A stretch of DNA of 64,000 nt, from assembly GCF_008312835.1 (NCBI RefSeq), contig NZ_VSKS01000019.1, positions 99,477 to 163,476 of the forward strand, in the 5' to 3' direction. This DNA comes from Streptomyces marokkonensis. Its GTDB lineage: Bacteria > Actinomycetota > Actinomycetes > Streptomycetales > Streptomycetaceae. Positions 34,226-43,587 of the stretch are shown in pieces; within the stretch, counting starts at the first letter, position 1, and each line of letters starts with the position of its first letter. Made by a program: the position numbers and the translations under genes. Below the pieces are notes generated by a model. That model did no database searches. It was not told the origin of the DNA and saw only the letters and a program-made list of their open reading frames with translations.

Positions 34226-36166
34226 ATGCGGCCGCTCGATGCGGACGAACCCACGGTCGTGGGGCCCTACCGGCTGCTCGGCCGGCTCGGCTCCGGCGGG
34301 ATGGGCCGGGTCTACCTGGGCCGCAGCGCCGGGGGCCGCACCGTCGCGGTGAAGATCGTGCATCCGCACTTCGCGCTGGACGAGGAGTTCCGCGCCCGGT
34401 TCCGCCGCGAGGTCGACGCCGCGCGCCGGGTCGGCGGCGCCTGGACGGCGTCCGTCCTGGACGCCGACCCCGAGGCCCGGGTCCCGTGGGTCGCCACCGC
34501 CTACGCGGCGGGCCCCTCCCTCGCGGCGGCGGTCACGGACGCCGGACCCCTGCCCGAGCACACCGTACGGACCCTGGGCGCGGGTCTGGCCGAGGCGCTG
34601 ACGGCCGTGCACGAGCTGGGCCTGGTGCACCGGGACGTGAAGCCGTCCAACGTCCTGCTCACCCTCGACGGCCCCCTGCTGATCGACTTCGGCATCGCCC
34701 GCGCCGTGGACGGCACGGCCTCCCTGACCTCCACCGGCGTCTCGATCGGCTCACCCGGCTACATGTCCCCCGAGCAGATCCTCGGCAAGGGCGTGACGGG
34801 CGCGGCGGACGTCTTCTCCCTCGGCGCGGTCCTGGCGTACGCGGCGACCGGCCGGCCGCCCTTCCCCGGAGACTCCTCGGCGGCGCTGCTGTACAAGGTC
34901 GTGCACGAGCCGCCCGAGCTGGGCGCGGTGGACGGCGAGCTGCGCGAACTGGCCGAGGCCTGCCTGGACAAGGATCCGTCCGCCCGCCCGGCCCCCGCCG
35001 AGGTGGCCCGCCGTCTCGCCCCGGAGGGCGGCGCGGCCCGCCTGGTGGCGGGCGGGTGGCTGCCCGGGCCCCTGGTCGAGCAGGTCAGCAGGGGCGCGGT
35101 GCGACTGCTGAACCTGGACGCGACGGGGGAGGGGCCGTCGGGGCCGGTGGGGTTCAGCAGGCCCTCGGTGGGCGAGACCTCGGAGGGCGTCCCCCGGGAG
35201 CCGGGCGACCCGTCGGGGGCCGCGGGGCCGACGGCGGGGGCGGTGAGCGGTGGGCACGGTGGTCCGTCGAGGGCCGATGCCCCGGCGGGCGGTGCGGCGG
35301 CCGGCGCCTTCGGCCCGTGGCCCGCTGCGGGGGCGGTGAGTGGTGGGCACGGTGGTCCGTCGCACGCCGGCGGCCCGGCAGCCGGCACGGCGTCGGCCGG
35401 CGCCTTCGGCCCGCCCCCGGTCATGCCGACGCCGCGGGGGCCGGGTGCGGCCGTCCTTCCCGAACCGCTCGACACACCCACCGGCCGGACCACGGCCGGT
35501 CCGGACTCCGTTCCGCCGCAGGTGAGTTCGCCCGCGCACCCGTCCGCGCCGCCGCACGCGGGCCCTCACCCGCCCACCCAGCCCACGGCATCCCCCCGCC
35601 CCGGCAAGCTCTCCGTCTCCGTCGCCGCCACGGCCTCCCCCGGCCCCAGCGGCAGGGGCCGGCGCGTGAGCTGTACCGTCGCCCTCGCCGTCGCGGGCGC
35701 GTTGGCCGCCGTGACCGTCGGCTCCGTGTTCGTGCTCGACCTGCTGCCGGGCAACTCCACCCGCGACAAGGCGGGTTCCGGTGACGAGGCCAAGACGCCG
35801 CAGGCGCCCCTCACCGTCCCCGCCGGCTACCTCGGCACCTGGGAGGGGCAGGCCAACTCCCGCGAGACGATCGCCATCCCGCTCGGCACGTTCCGGGTGA
35901 CGCTCCACCAGGCGAAGGTGGGCGAGCGGGTGGGCACCCTCCGGCACACGGACATCTTCGGCGGCGTCTGCGACGACGTCCTCACCCTGAAACAGGTCAC
36001 GGAGAAGCAGCTCGTCACGACCTCCGTCGGCGCGAAGACCAACCGTGACGTCTGCAACCAGGCCGCCCACACGGTCCGTCTCACCCCCGTCGGCGACGAC
36101 CTCGTGTACGAGTCGGACAGCAAACCCTCCGGACGCCCGAAGGCCCGTCTGTCGAAGGTCGGGTAG
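34226..36166 (+). CDS. Ser/Thr protein kinase next to the EccC-like gene
   Basis: A 646-aa kinase. The ATG at 34226 has GGAGGGG 9-15 nt upstream; a GTG at 34217 is possible. Kinase signatures: LGSGGMGRVYLG, Lys43, HRDVKPSN (Asp137), DFG (from Asp154), activation loop ending GSPGYMSPEQ. A long Gly/Ala/Pro linker (residues about 290-470) contains two near repeats of AVSGGHGGPS. A membrane helix VALAVAGALAAVTVGSVFVL follows. The external domain of about 125 residues has no known fold that I recognise and two Cys (in GGVCDDVL and RDVCNQAA) that could pair. It directly precedes an ATPase with an FHA-like N-terminus. Confidence 0.9.
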   Translation: MRPLDADEPTVVGPYRLLGRLGSGGMGRVYLGRSAGGRTVAVKIVHPHFALDEEFRARFRREVDAARRVGGAWTASVLDADPEARVPWVATAYAAGPSLAAAVTDAGPLPEHTVRTLGAGLAEALTAVHELGLVHRDVKPSNVLLTLDGPLLIDFGIARAVDGTASLTSTGVSIGSPGYMSPEQILGKGVTGAADVFSLGAVLAYAATGRPPFPGDSSAALLYKVVHEPPELGAVDGELRELAEACLDKDPSARPAPAEVARRLAPEGGAARLVAGGWLPGPLVEQVSRGAVRLLNLDATGEGPSGPVGFSRPSVGETSEGVPREPGDPSGAAGPTAGAVSGGHGGPSRADAPAGGAAAGAFGPWPAAGAVSGGHGGPSHAGGPAAGTASAGAFGPPPVMPTPRGPGAAVLPEPLDTPTGRTTAGPDSVPPQVSSPAHPSAPPHAGPHPPTQPTASPRPGKLSVSVAATASPGPSGRGRRVSCTVALAVAGALAAVTVGSVFVLDLLPGNSTRDKAGSGDEAKTPQAPLTVPAGYLGTWEGQANSRETIAIPLGTFRVTLHQAKVGERVGTLRHTDIFGGVCDDVLTLKQVTEKQLVTTSVGAKTNRDVCNQAAHTVRLTPVGDDLVYESDSKPSGRPKARLSKVG

Positions 36167-36189
36167 GGCGTTCGCCGCTCCTCCCGGTA

Positions 36190-36264
36190 GCCGTCCGACG
36201 CCCGGCACTCACTAATGTGTCCCGTCGGCGAGATCTTCGCGCCGCCGGCCGTCCGACGCCCGGC
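36190..36264. repeat. 17-bp direct repeat upstream of the EccC-like gene
   Basis: GCCGTCCGACGCCCGGC occurs at 36190-36206 and 36248-36264, 58 bp apart start to start, flanking a -10-like TAATGT (36213-36218). It could be paired binding sites for a regulator of the secretion locus. Confidence 0.45.
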
Positions 36265-36363
36265 GCCGGGACGAGGCGCCGGCCGCGGCGGGGACCGCGA
36301 CCGGTCCTCGTCAGCTGAAGCAACGAACCTGGCCGCAGGGGCCGACGGGGAGGATGAACCGCC

Positions 36364-39300
36364 ATGCAGATGCTGGTCACGGTCGTACGGGAGGGCGGTG
36401 AGCCGCAGGACGTCGTCGTCACCACGGACGACACCGCCACCGCGGCCGATGTGGCGCAGGCACTGGCGAGCGCCCTCGGGCAGCCCGGTCACCCGGCCGG
36501 CGTGCCCGCCAACGTGGTCGCCCTGCCCGGCGCGTCGGGGTTCTCCCCGTACGGTCACGGGGCGGGCCCGGGGGTGCCGTTCCTGTGGGCCGACGGCGAG
36601 CGCTGCGATCCGGCCGCGCCGGCGACGGCCGTCCTGCAGGACGGCATGCGGGTGTCGGTCGACGACTCGGTGGGCCCGCTGCTGCGCCGGGGCGAACCGG
36701 TGGGACAGTACGAGCTGAGAGTGGCCGGCGGCCCCGCCTCCGGGCGGGTGGTCCGGCTGGGGATCGGGGCGGCCACCGCCGGTTCCGCGCCCACCTGTTC
36801 GCTGCCCCTGACGGACACCTCGCTGCCGCCGGTCGCCCTCCGCCTCACGGTCGACATGAAGGGCGGCACCACGCTCGCCCCCGAGAACGGCGCCGAGGTG
36901 CTGCTCGACGACGAGCCGGTCACGTCCGGCACGCCCTGGCCGCTCGGCGGTGTCGTCCGCGTCGGCGACTCGCTGCTCGTCCTGGACCGGGTGGCCGAAC
37001 CCGACGCCCACCTGTCCGCGATGAGCGAGGGCGGCCTCGCCTACAACCGCCCGCCCCGCCTGTCCCCCCTGCGGCCCCGGCGCCGGCTCGTGGTGCCCGT
37101 ACCGCCCACCAAGGGCGACCGGGCGCGCTTCCAGTTCATCCTGGCGTTCATGCCCATGCTGTTCGGCATCGGCATGTACTTCCTCACCCAGCAGATCTAC
37201 ATGCTGCTGTTCTGCCTGATGAGCCCGATGATGATGGCCGCCCAGTGGCTCAGCGAGAACCGCGAGGGCAAGAAGAAGCACAAGACCTCGGTCAAGCAGT
37301 ACAAGAAGGACCTCGCCGCCCACGAGGCGGAACTCGCCGTCCTCGCCAAGGAGGAGCAGCGCGCCCGCCGCGCGGACAGCCCCGACCCGGCCGAGATCCT
37401 GCTGTTCGCCACTGGACCGCGCCGCCGTCTGTGGGAGCGCCGGCTCACCGACCCGGACGCCCTGCAGCTGAGGGTCGGCACCGGCCATCTGCCGTCCGAC
37501 GTCGAACTCGTCCTGGGCCGCGGCGGCTCCCTGTACGAGGAGGAGCGCCCGGAGCCGCCCGTCCTGCCGGACGTACCCGTCACCCTCCCCTTCGCCGAGC
37601 TCGGCGTGGTCGGTGTCGCCGGGGACCGGGGCCGCGCCCTGGCCACCGCCCGCTGGCTCGCCGTCCAGGCCGCGGTGCTGCACAGCCCGCGGGACCTCTC
37701 CCTCGTGACCCTCGTGTCCACCCCGAACGCCGGCGCCGACTGGCACTGGGCGCACTGGCTGCCCCACGCCGGTCCCGACCAGGGCCAGGACTGTGTCGCG
37801 CTGGTCGGCTTCGACTCCGAGGGAGTCACCCGCCGCGTCAACGAGCTGCTGAACGAACTGGCCCGGCGCAAGGCCTCCCGCGAGCAGCACACCATGACGG
37901 GACAGCTGTACCCGGACCCCGACGTCCTGCTCGTCCTCGACGGGGCCCGGCTGCTGCGCCGCGTACCCGGTGTGCCGCAACTGCTCGCCGAAGGACCCCA
38001 GTACGGCATCCTCGCCCTCTGCGTCGACGAGGACGAGCGTCTGCTGCCGGAGGAGTGCAAGGCCGTCGTCGCCTGGTCCCCCGACGCCGCGCACCACGTC
38101 CGGGTCCGCGGCCACGGGCTCGAGGCCGCCGGGGAGGTCCTGGCCGACCAGGTCACGCCGGAGTGGTGCGAGCTGCTCTCGCGCTCCCTCGCCCCCGTCC
38201 GCGACGTCAGCCGGGACGACGCGGGCAGTGCCCTGCCGACCTCCGCCCGGCTGCTGACCCTGCTCGGCATGCCGGACCCGGCCGGGACGGACATCGAGCG
38301 GATCTGGCGGGCGGGCGGCTCCACCACGGCGGCCCCCGTCGGCATCGCCGCGGACGGCCCCTTCGTCCTCGACATCCGCCGGGACGGGCCGCACGCCCTG
38401 GTCGCGGGCACCACCGGCGCGGGCAAGTCGGAACTGCTGCAGACGATCATCACCTCGCTGGCCGTCGCCAACCGGCCCGACGCGCTCAACTACGTGCTCA
38501 TCGACTACAAGGGCGGCAGCGCCTTCATGGACTGCGCCCGGCTGCCGCACACGGTCGGCATGGTCAGCGACCTGGACGCCCACCTCACCGAGCGGGCCCT
38601 CGCCTCGCTCGCCGCCGAACTGCACCGCCGCGAGAAGATCCTCTTCGACGCCGCCGCCAAGGACATCGAGGACTACAACGACACCCGCAAGCTCCGGCCC
38701 GAGCTGGAGCCGATGCCCCGACTGGTCCTGGTGATCGACGAGTTCGCCTCGCTGGTCGCCGAACTCCCCGACTTCATCGCGGGCCTGGTCGACATCGCCC
38801 GCCGGGGCCGCTCCCTCGGCGTGCACCTGGTCCTGGCCACCCAGCGGCCGGCCGGTGTGGTCAGCGCGGACATCCGCGCCAACACCAACCTGCGGATCGC
38901 GCTGCGCGTGACGGACGCCTCGGAGTCCATCGACGTCATCGAGGCGCCGGACTCGGGCGCCATCGCCAAGTCCACACCGGGCCGCATGTACGTCCGCTCC
39001 GGGGCGCAGTCCCTGGTCGGGGTGCAGTCGGCGCGCATCGGTGGCCGCCGTCCCGCCACGGGCGGCACCGGCCCGAAGGCGACACTGCTGCCGCTGCCCC
39101 TGAGCGCCTACGGCCGTCCGCTGCCCAAGCGGGCCGAGGCCGAGGACGACGGCACCATGGTCACCGACCTCGCCGTCCTCGTCGACGCGGTGCGCGACGG
39201 CGCCCGGCGCATGGGCTTCGGCGAACAGCGCAGCCCCTGGCTGCCGCCCCTGTCCGAGCACGTCACCCTCGACGAACTCGTCGCGTACGGCAAGCAGTCG

Positions 39301-40839
39301 GCGGAGACCGGTCCGGCGGACGTGGCTCCCGTCCCGTACGGCCTGATCGACCTGCCGGCCAAGCAGTCCCGCACGCCGCTGTCCCTGGACCTGGTGCACG
39401 GTGAGCACACCATGCTGCTCGGCGGTGCCCGCTCCGGCCGCTCCACCGCCCTGCGGACGCTGGCGGGCTCGCTCGCCCGCAGCACCTCCCCGCACGACGT
39501 CCACCTCTACGGCATCGACTGCGGCTCCAACGCGCTGCTGCCGCTGATGCGGCTGCCGCACGTCGGTGCCGTGGTGACCCGCGACGAGCCGGACCGGGTC
39601 CGGCGCCTCATCGAGCGCCTGCTGGCGGAGATCGCCCGGCGGCAGCAACTCCTCGCCATGGAAGGCGCGTCCAGCGCCGCCGAACAGCGCGCGACGGCCG
39701 CCCCGGAGGACCGCCTTCCCTGGATGGTGCTCCTGCTGGACAGCTGGGAGGGCTTCGCCTCCGCCTTCGAGGCCTACAACTACGGCCAGCTGCTCGAGGC
39801 CGCCCAGCGCATCTTCCGCGAGGGTTCCGCGGTCGGCCTCAAGGTCGTCATGACCGCCGACCGCAGCGGCCTGAGCGGCCACGTCTCGTCCGCCTTCGCC
39901 GACCGCCTGGTGCTGCGCTTCGCCGACCCGAACGACTACTCCACGGCCGGGCTCCAGCCCCGCGAGGTCCCCAAGAACATGCCTCCGGGACGCGCCCTGC
40001 GCCTCACCGACACGGGCGTGGACGAGACCCAGATCGGCCTGCTCACGGACGACCCCGCCGGCCAGGCGCAGGTGCGCGCGCTGCGCGAGATCGCCGAGGA
40101 GGCGGCGGCCCGGTACGGCCGGGTACCGGCCGGACGGCGGCCCATGCGGGTGGACGCACTGCCCTCGCGCATCACGGTGCCGGAGGCTCTCGCCCTCGAC
40201 CCGGACTTCACACCGCCGTCCCCGCTCTGGGCGCTCATCGGCGTCGGCGGCGACGAACTCCGGCCCGTCGGCATCGACCTGGAGGAGAACGGCCCCGGCT
40301 TCGTCATCGCGGGCCCGCCCAAGTCCGGCCGGTCCACCCTCCTGGTCGCCGCCACGGAGACGCTGCTGCGCTCCGGCACACCCGTGGTGCTGGTCGCCCC
40401 GCGCCGCTCACCGCTGCGCGAGCTGGAGGGCCGGGACGGCGTCCTGGGCCTGCTGAACGCCGACAGCCGCGAGGACGACCTGGACGAACTGGTGGACAAG
40501 GCGTCCGGCGGCTCCTACGTCGTGATCGTCGACGACGCGGAACTCCTCTACGACACCCGCCTCGACGAGGCCCTGGAAACCGTCGTCCGCAAGGGCGCCG
40601 ACGGCGGCATCGGCCTCGTCGCGGCCGGCGCCACCGACAGCCTCTCGGGCCAGTACCGTGGCTTCGCCGTAGAGGCCCGCAAGTCCCGCAACGGCCTGCT
40701 GCTGACCCCGCAGAGCCCCTCGGAAGGCGAACTCTTCGGCATCCGCCTGCCGTCCAACAGCGGCGGAGGAGCAGCGGGGAGCGGGCTGTTCGTGACGGGT
40801 GGGTCGTTCATGCCTGTGCAGGCGGTGACGAACGGGTAA
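36364..40839 (+). CDS. EccC-like FtsK/SpoIIIE ATPase of type VII secretion
   Basis: A 1491-aa motor protein. The first about 80 residues look ubiquitin/YukD-like (MLVTVVREGGEPQDVVV). Residues about 118-210 resemble an FHA domain. Two membrane helices lie at about 255-298, followed by a basic coiled stretch. Three P-loop domains follow: GTTGAGKS (Lys688) with Walker B LVLVIDEFA (Asp792), then GARSGRST (Arg1026 in place of Lys) and GPPKSGRST (Arg1323). Thus only the first ATPase has a canonical Walker A, as in EccC proteins with degenerate later domains. It probably drives export of the WXG proteins encoded downstream. Confidence 0.9.
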   Translation: MQMLVTVVREGGEPQDVVVTTDDTATAADVAQALASALGQPGHPAGVPANVVALPGASGFSPYGHGAGPGVPFLWADGERCDPAAPATAVLQDGMRVSVDDSVGPLLRRGEPVGQYELRVAGGPASGRVVRLGIGAATAGSAPTCSLPLTDTSLPPVALRLTVDMKGGTTLAPENGAEVLLDDEPVTSGTPWPLGGVVRVGDSLLVLDRVAEPDAHLSAMSEGGLAYNRPPRLSPLRPRRRLVVPVPPTKGDRARFQFILAFMPMLFGIGMYFLTQQIYMLLFCLMSPMMMAAQWLSENREGKKKHKTSVKQYKKDLAAHEAELAVLAKEEQRARRADSPDPAEILLFATGPRRRLWERRLTDPDALQLRVGTGHLPSDVELVLGRGGSLYEEERPEPPVLPDVPVTLPFAELGVVGVAGDRGRALATARWLAVQAAVLHSPRDLSLVTLVSTPNAGADWHWAHWLPHAGPDQGQDCVALVGFDSEGVTRRVNELLNELARRKASREQHTMTGQLYPDPDVLLVLDGARLLRRVPGVPQLLAEGPQYGILALCVDEDERLLPEECKAVVAWSPDAAHHVRVRGHGLEAAGEVLADQVTPEWCELLSRSLAPVRDVSRDDAGSALPTSARLLTLLGMPDPAGTDIERIWRAGGSTTAAPVGIAADGPFVLDIRRDGPHALVAGTTGAGKSELLQTIITSLAVANRPDALNYVLIDYKGGSAFMDCARLPHTVGMVSDLDAHLTERALASLAAELHRREKILFDAAAKDIEDYNDTRKLRPELEPMPRLVLVIDEFASLVAELPDFIAGLVDIARRGRSLGVHLVLATQRPAGVVSADIRANTNLRIALRVTDASESIDVIEAPDSGAIAKSTPGRMYVRSGAQSLVGVQSARIGGRRPATGGTGPKATLLPLPLSAYGRPLPKRAEAEDDGTMVTDLAVLVDAVRDGARRMGFGEQRSPWLPPLSEHVTLDELVAYGKQSAETGPADVAPVPYGLIDLPAKQSRTPLSLDLVHGEHTMLLGGARSGRSTALRTLAGSLARSTSPHDVHLYGIDCGSNALLPLMRLPHVGAVVTRDEPDRVRRLIERLLAEIARRQQLLAMEGASSAAEQRATAAPEDRLPWMVLLLDSWEGFASAFEAYNYGQLLEAAQRIFREGSAVGLKVVMTADRSGLSGHVSSAFADRLVLRFADPNDYSTAGLQPREVPKNMPPGRALRLTDTGVDETQIGLLTDDPAGQAQVRALREIAEEAAARYGRVPAGRRPMRVDALPSRITVPEALALDPDFTPPSPLWALIGVGGDELRPVGIDLEENGPGFVIAGPPKSGRSTLLVAATETLLRSGTPVVLVAPRRSPLRELEGRDGVLGLLNADSREDDLDELVDKASGGSYVVIVDDAELLYDTRLDEALETVVRKGADGGIGLVAAGATDSLSGQYRGFAVEARKSRNGLLLTPQSPSEGELFGIRLPSNSGGGAAGSGLFVTGGSFMPVQAVTNG

Positions 40840-41350
40840 CGCCGGCACGGAGCAGCCGCCGACGACGAACGGCACCGATGAGTGCCCCTGCCAGGAAGAG
40901 GGCGGCGAGGGCCGAGGCGCCAAACGCGGGCAAGTTTGTCGGCGGATCGACGACCCAGCTATGCAGAAGAACGCGTGACGGGTCCTTGGGGTCATACGTG
41001 ACCATCATCGAGTCGCCAGAATGCGCGTCAGGGAGCATGCCCGCGTAGTCCCAAAGTTCCGTCTCCGTTCCAGATCGAGCGCCTTGGAGAAGCCGGACTC
41101 GCACGTAGCGGGGCTTGTTGTCGACTCCAGTCACTGTGGCGACAACTGTGACTCCGTCCGCACGCAGATCGTGGACCAGGGATTGCGACGGTAGCCAGAA
41201 GAACAGCGCCAGCCCGAGGCAGAGCAGGGACCCGCCGAGGACACCCCAGATCATGCGAGGGGTGGGTGTCACCGGGCGCGGGCCTTCTGAAAACCCTTTC
41301 GCGAAGCGCTGCTGGTCCTCACCCGCGCTGCTCCGATTCAAGAGAACCAC
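40808..41350 (-). CDS. Two-helix membrane protein (DUF3592-like)
   Basis: A 180-aa protein with membrane helices near residues 33-53 (WGVLGGSLLCLGLALFFW) and 143-161 (AFGASALAALFLAGALIGAV), flanking an extracytoplasmic beta-rich domain (VTVVATVTGVDNKPRYVRV, DSMMVTYDPKDPSRVLL), the DUF3592 layout. The GTG start overlaps the upstream gene's stop by 13 bp, and its 3' end overlaps the EccC-like gene by 32 bp on the other strand. It is the last gene of a minus-strand operon and could be a membrane partner or protective protein for the 488-aa protein before it. Confidence 0.72.
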   Translation of the reverse strand: MVLLNRSSAGEDQQRFAKGFSEGPRPVTPTPRMIWGVLGGSLLCLGLALFFWLPSQSLVHDLRADGVTVVATVTGVDNKPRYVRVRLLQGARSGTETELWDYAGMLPDAHSGDSMMVTYDPKDPSRVLLHSWVVDPPTNLPAFGASALAALFLAGALIGAVRRRRLLRAGVTRSSPPAQA

Positions 41351-42804
41351 CCGCCAAACGAGGACTTGACACGGGACGCGGCGTCACTGACTGCTGTGCC
41401 CGCATCCTTGACTGTGTCGGTCACTGCGTTGACGGCTTGCTTGCCGGTTGGAGTCTTGAGGGCATAGGAGACTCCGTAACCCACGCCGAATCCGACCACG
41501 ACGCCGGCTGCAATGCCCCACCCGACCGGACCTCCAGCCGATGCTACGAAGGCCATCGTGCTTGCGGTCATACCGGATCCGGCAGCCATCCCACCCACGT
41601 TGGCTGCGACGGCCACGTCTTTCTCCTCGCCGTGGCCGATGTCCCAACCGATCGCACCGACGGTGAGCACCGTGCCGACCAGCGGCAGCTTGCCGCCCGT
41701 GTGGAGTGCGCGGCCGAACAGCGTGGTCGAGTTCGGCGGGGCGAGACCGGGGACCTTGCCGATCAGCCAGCTGCCACCGTCCGCCACGGAGAATTCCATC
41801 AACCGCGAGAACGACCCCATGCCGAACCTGGCGAGGACGCGCTCCGCATCCCGGGCGGACTTCCGGGCGGCGCGGGCGGCCCGCCTGGTGTCCTTCTTGA
41901 ACTTCCGTCGCTCTTCCGCCGACATACTGTTGACGCGCCGCTGATACAGCCGGCTCGCCTCGTCGGACAACCTCTGCGACCGTTCCCAGAAGTGCCCGGC
42001 GTACTTCGCCTGCATGCCGATGACGGACGCCAGCAGGCCCGCCGTGTCGGACCACGTGTCCGCCGGATCGCCGAGCTTCTTCACCGCGATCTTCGTGTGC
42101 TTCCACGCGACGGCCCACAGCTCGGCGTCGTCGCCCTGCATGAGCGCCCTGTTGAACACGGCCGTCGGCTCGTCCTCGCCGATGTCACCGTGGAAGAGGG
42201 CGACCGCCTTGGCGAAGCCGGGAGCCGGGGGATCCGTGTCGACCGCGGTGGTGAAGGCGTGGCCGAAGAGCTTCGCGTCGGCCTCCGCCGTCGGAGCCTT
42301 CGCGGCGGCGACGGTCACCGGCAGCACCTTCAGCAACGCCGGATCGATCTTCGCGTAGAACGCCGAGGCGAAATCCGGGTCCCCCCTGTGCGCGGCCAGC
42401 ACCGCCGCGATCCGGTGGAATTCCGCGCCTGCCGCACCCGGTCCGAGCTCCGCCGCCTCGTTGATCTCCTCGGCGAGTGCCCCGCCCTCCGCCCTCGCCT
42501 CGCCGATCCCCAAAACGGGCTCACGCACCCGCACCATGGTCCCGGTTCCGCCCCTGAACCCCTCTCGGTCCTTCTCCATGGCCGCCGCCAGGGCCTGCCT
42601 ACGGCGCAGCATGGGGAGTTCGTCGTCCACCCAGCCGGCGATCCTCCCGATCTCGTTCAGATGTGCCGTGTCCAGACCGAGCGCACGGAACCTGGAGAGG
42701 TAGACGGTTTTCGCGCTGTGCAACGCCTTGCTGCCCGATTCCAGGTCCTTGATGGTCCTCAGCAGGTTTTCCGGGTGGATGCCGGAGAAGTTCGGGTCGA
42801 CCAT
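41338..42804 (-). CDS. 488-aa helical protein with glycine-rich membrane tail; candidate T7-type substrate
   Basis: I do not recognise a catalytic domain. The N-terminal about 85 residues are helical with a regular heptad look (NLLRTIKDLESGSKALHSAK, GWVDDELPMLRRRQALAAAM), similar in style to WXG/LXG-type export domains. The middle is helical and charged, with an Arg/Lys-rich coil at about 310-345 (RRKFKKDTRRAARAARKSAR). The tail, about 390-470, is Gly/Ala-rich and hydrophobic (VGGMAAGSGMTASTMAFVAS, GVVVGFGVGYGVSYAL), a glycine-zipper pattern found in pore-forming or membrane-inserting proteins. ATG with AGGA upstream. Confidence 0.65.
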   Translation of the reverse strand: MVDPNFSGIHPENLLRTIKDLESGSKALHSAKTVYLSRFRALGLDTAHLNEIGRIAGWVDDELPMLRRRQALAAAMEKDREGFRGGTGTMVRVREPVLGIGEARAEGGALAEEINEAAELGPGAAGAEFHRIAAVLAAHRGDPDFASAFYAKIDPALLKVLPVTVAAAKAPTAEADAKLFGHAFTTAVDTDPPAPGFAKAVALFHGDIGEDEPTAVFNRALMQGDDAELWAVAWKHTKIAVKKLGDPADTWSDTAGLLASVIGMQAKYAGHFWERSQRLSDEASRLYQRRVNSMSAEERRKFKKDTRRAARAARKSARDAERVLARFGMGSFSRLMEFSVADGGSWLIGKVPGLAPPNSTTLFGRALHTGGKLPLVGTVLTVGAIGWDIGHGEEKDVAVAANVGGMAAGSGMTASTMAFVASAGGPVGWGIAAGVVVGFGVGYGVSYALKTPTGKQAVNAVTDTVKDAGTAVSDAASRVKSSFGGWFS

Positions 42805-42814
42805 CACGCGATTC

Positions 42815-43108
42815 CTAATCCGCGCCGACGGCAAGCCGGGGATCGACCAGTACCGCTTCGGCGCCGGATCCCAGCAGCGCCTCATCGACCTCACCCGCCG
42901 GGAGGACCACCCACGGCTGTTCCTCCCCCATCGCCTCGACCAGCAGGGAGACCGAGGTGAACGCGAGTGCGACGAGCTGGTCCCGGCCGCCCGCCCCGGT
43001 GACGGGGACGAGGGTCACTTCGACGGTGTCGTCGGCGAGCGGGGAACCGTTCATCGTGGGGAGGACGAGGTATTCGGGTTCGCTCTCGGGCATACCGCTG
43101 GAAGCCAT
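42815..43108 (-). CDS. Small SAV_915/SseB-like protein
   Basis: A 97-aa cytosolic protein: YLVLPTMNGSPL, VEVTLVPV, LVALAFTSVSLLVEAMGEEQ, PWVVLPAGEVDEALLGSG. The alternating beta/alpha pattern resembles the SAV_915 family of Streptomyces small proteins, which I recall being common near WXG proteins; the family name is from memory. It starts the minus-strand operon with the 488-aa and DUF3592-like genes, 10 bp upstream of the former. A damaged paralogue lies at 44386-44697. A chaperone-like or immunity-like role is conceivable but unproven. Confidence 0.68.
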   Translation of the reverse strand: MASSGMPESEPEYLVLPTMNGSPLADDTVEVTLVPVTGAGGRDQLVALAFTSVSLLVEAMGEEQPWVVLPAGEVDEALLGSGAEAVLVDPRLAVGAD

Positions 43109-43179
43109 TGGCCTAGATTATGGAACGCCGACAGCGGGAGCAATTCCGAGCGCGACATGAAATTCGGAAGGTAATACTA

Positions 43180-43482
43180 ATGGTGGAGTCCGAATCGAGC
43201 GTCCCGAATCCCAGAAGGGCCGATCTGCAGAAACTGCGCAATGACCTGGCCAAGGAGGTGGAAAGCCTCGGCAGGACCCTCAAGAGGCCGGCCGAGGACA
43301 TCGGCGGCGACAAGGTGTGGGTCGGGAAGAACGCGCGTGCCTGGCACCGCGAGGTGGCCGGACGCCACCGCAAACTGGGCGAGCAGGTGGGCGGACTGCT
43401 GCCGATCGTCGACGCGGCCATCCGGGACGAGCCCGAGAAGGTGTCCGCGGCCCAGGCGCGTTCCTACCAGCGGAGCGTCTGA
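43180..43482 (+). CDS. WXG100-like small protein
   Basis: A 100-aa helical protein with the turn VWVG (Trp47, Gly49) between two helices (LQKLRNDLAKEVESLGRTLK and ARAWHREVAGRHRKLGEQVG), the size and hairpin layout of WXG100 substrates. The motif is W-V-G and the C-terminus ends SYQRSV without an obvious Y-x3-D/E export tag. The ATG has GGAAGG upstream. It is divergent from the SAV_915-like operon, with a 71-bp AT-richer gap between them. Confidence 0.7.
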   Translation: MVESESSVPNPRRADLQKLRNDLAKEVESLGRTLKRPAEDIGGDKVWVGKNARAWHREVAGRHRKLGEQVGGLLPIVDAAIRDEPEKVSAAQARSYQRSV

Positions 43483-43587
43483 CGCCCGGGCCCCGTACGA
43501 ACGCCGCCGGGGCGCCCGGGCCGACCGCTGAGGGTCGTGGCCCCGGCGCCCCGGCCGGCTGTGCACTCCGCGCGATCCGCCGTGGAA

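Noticed and set aside
35827-39882. Open frame of about 1350 codons antisense to the EccC-like gene
   Set aside because: Same GC-bias shadow effect; no domain motif and no ribosome binding site of note.
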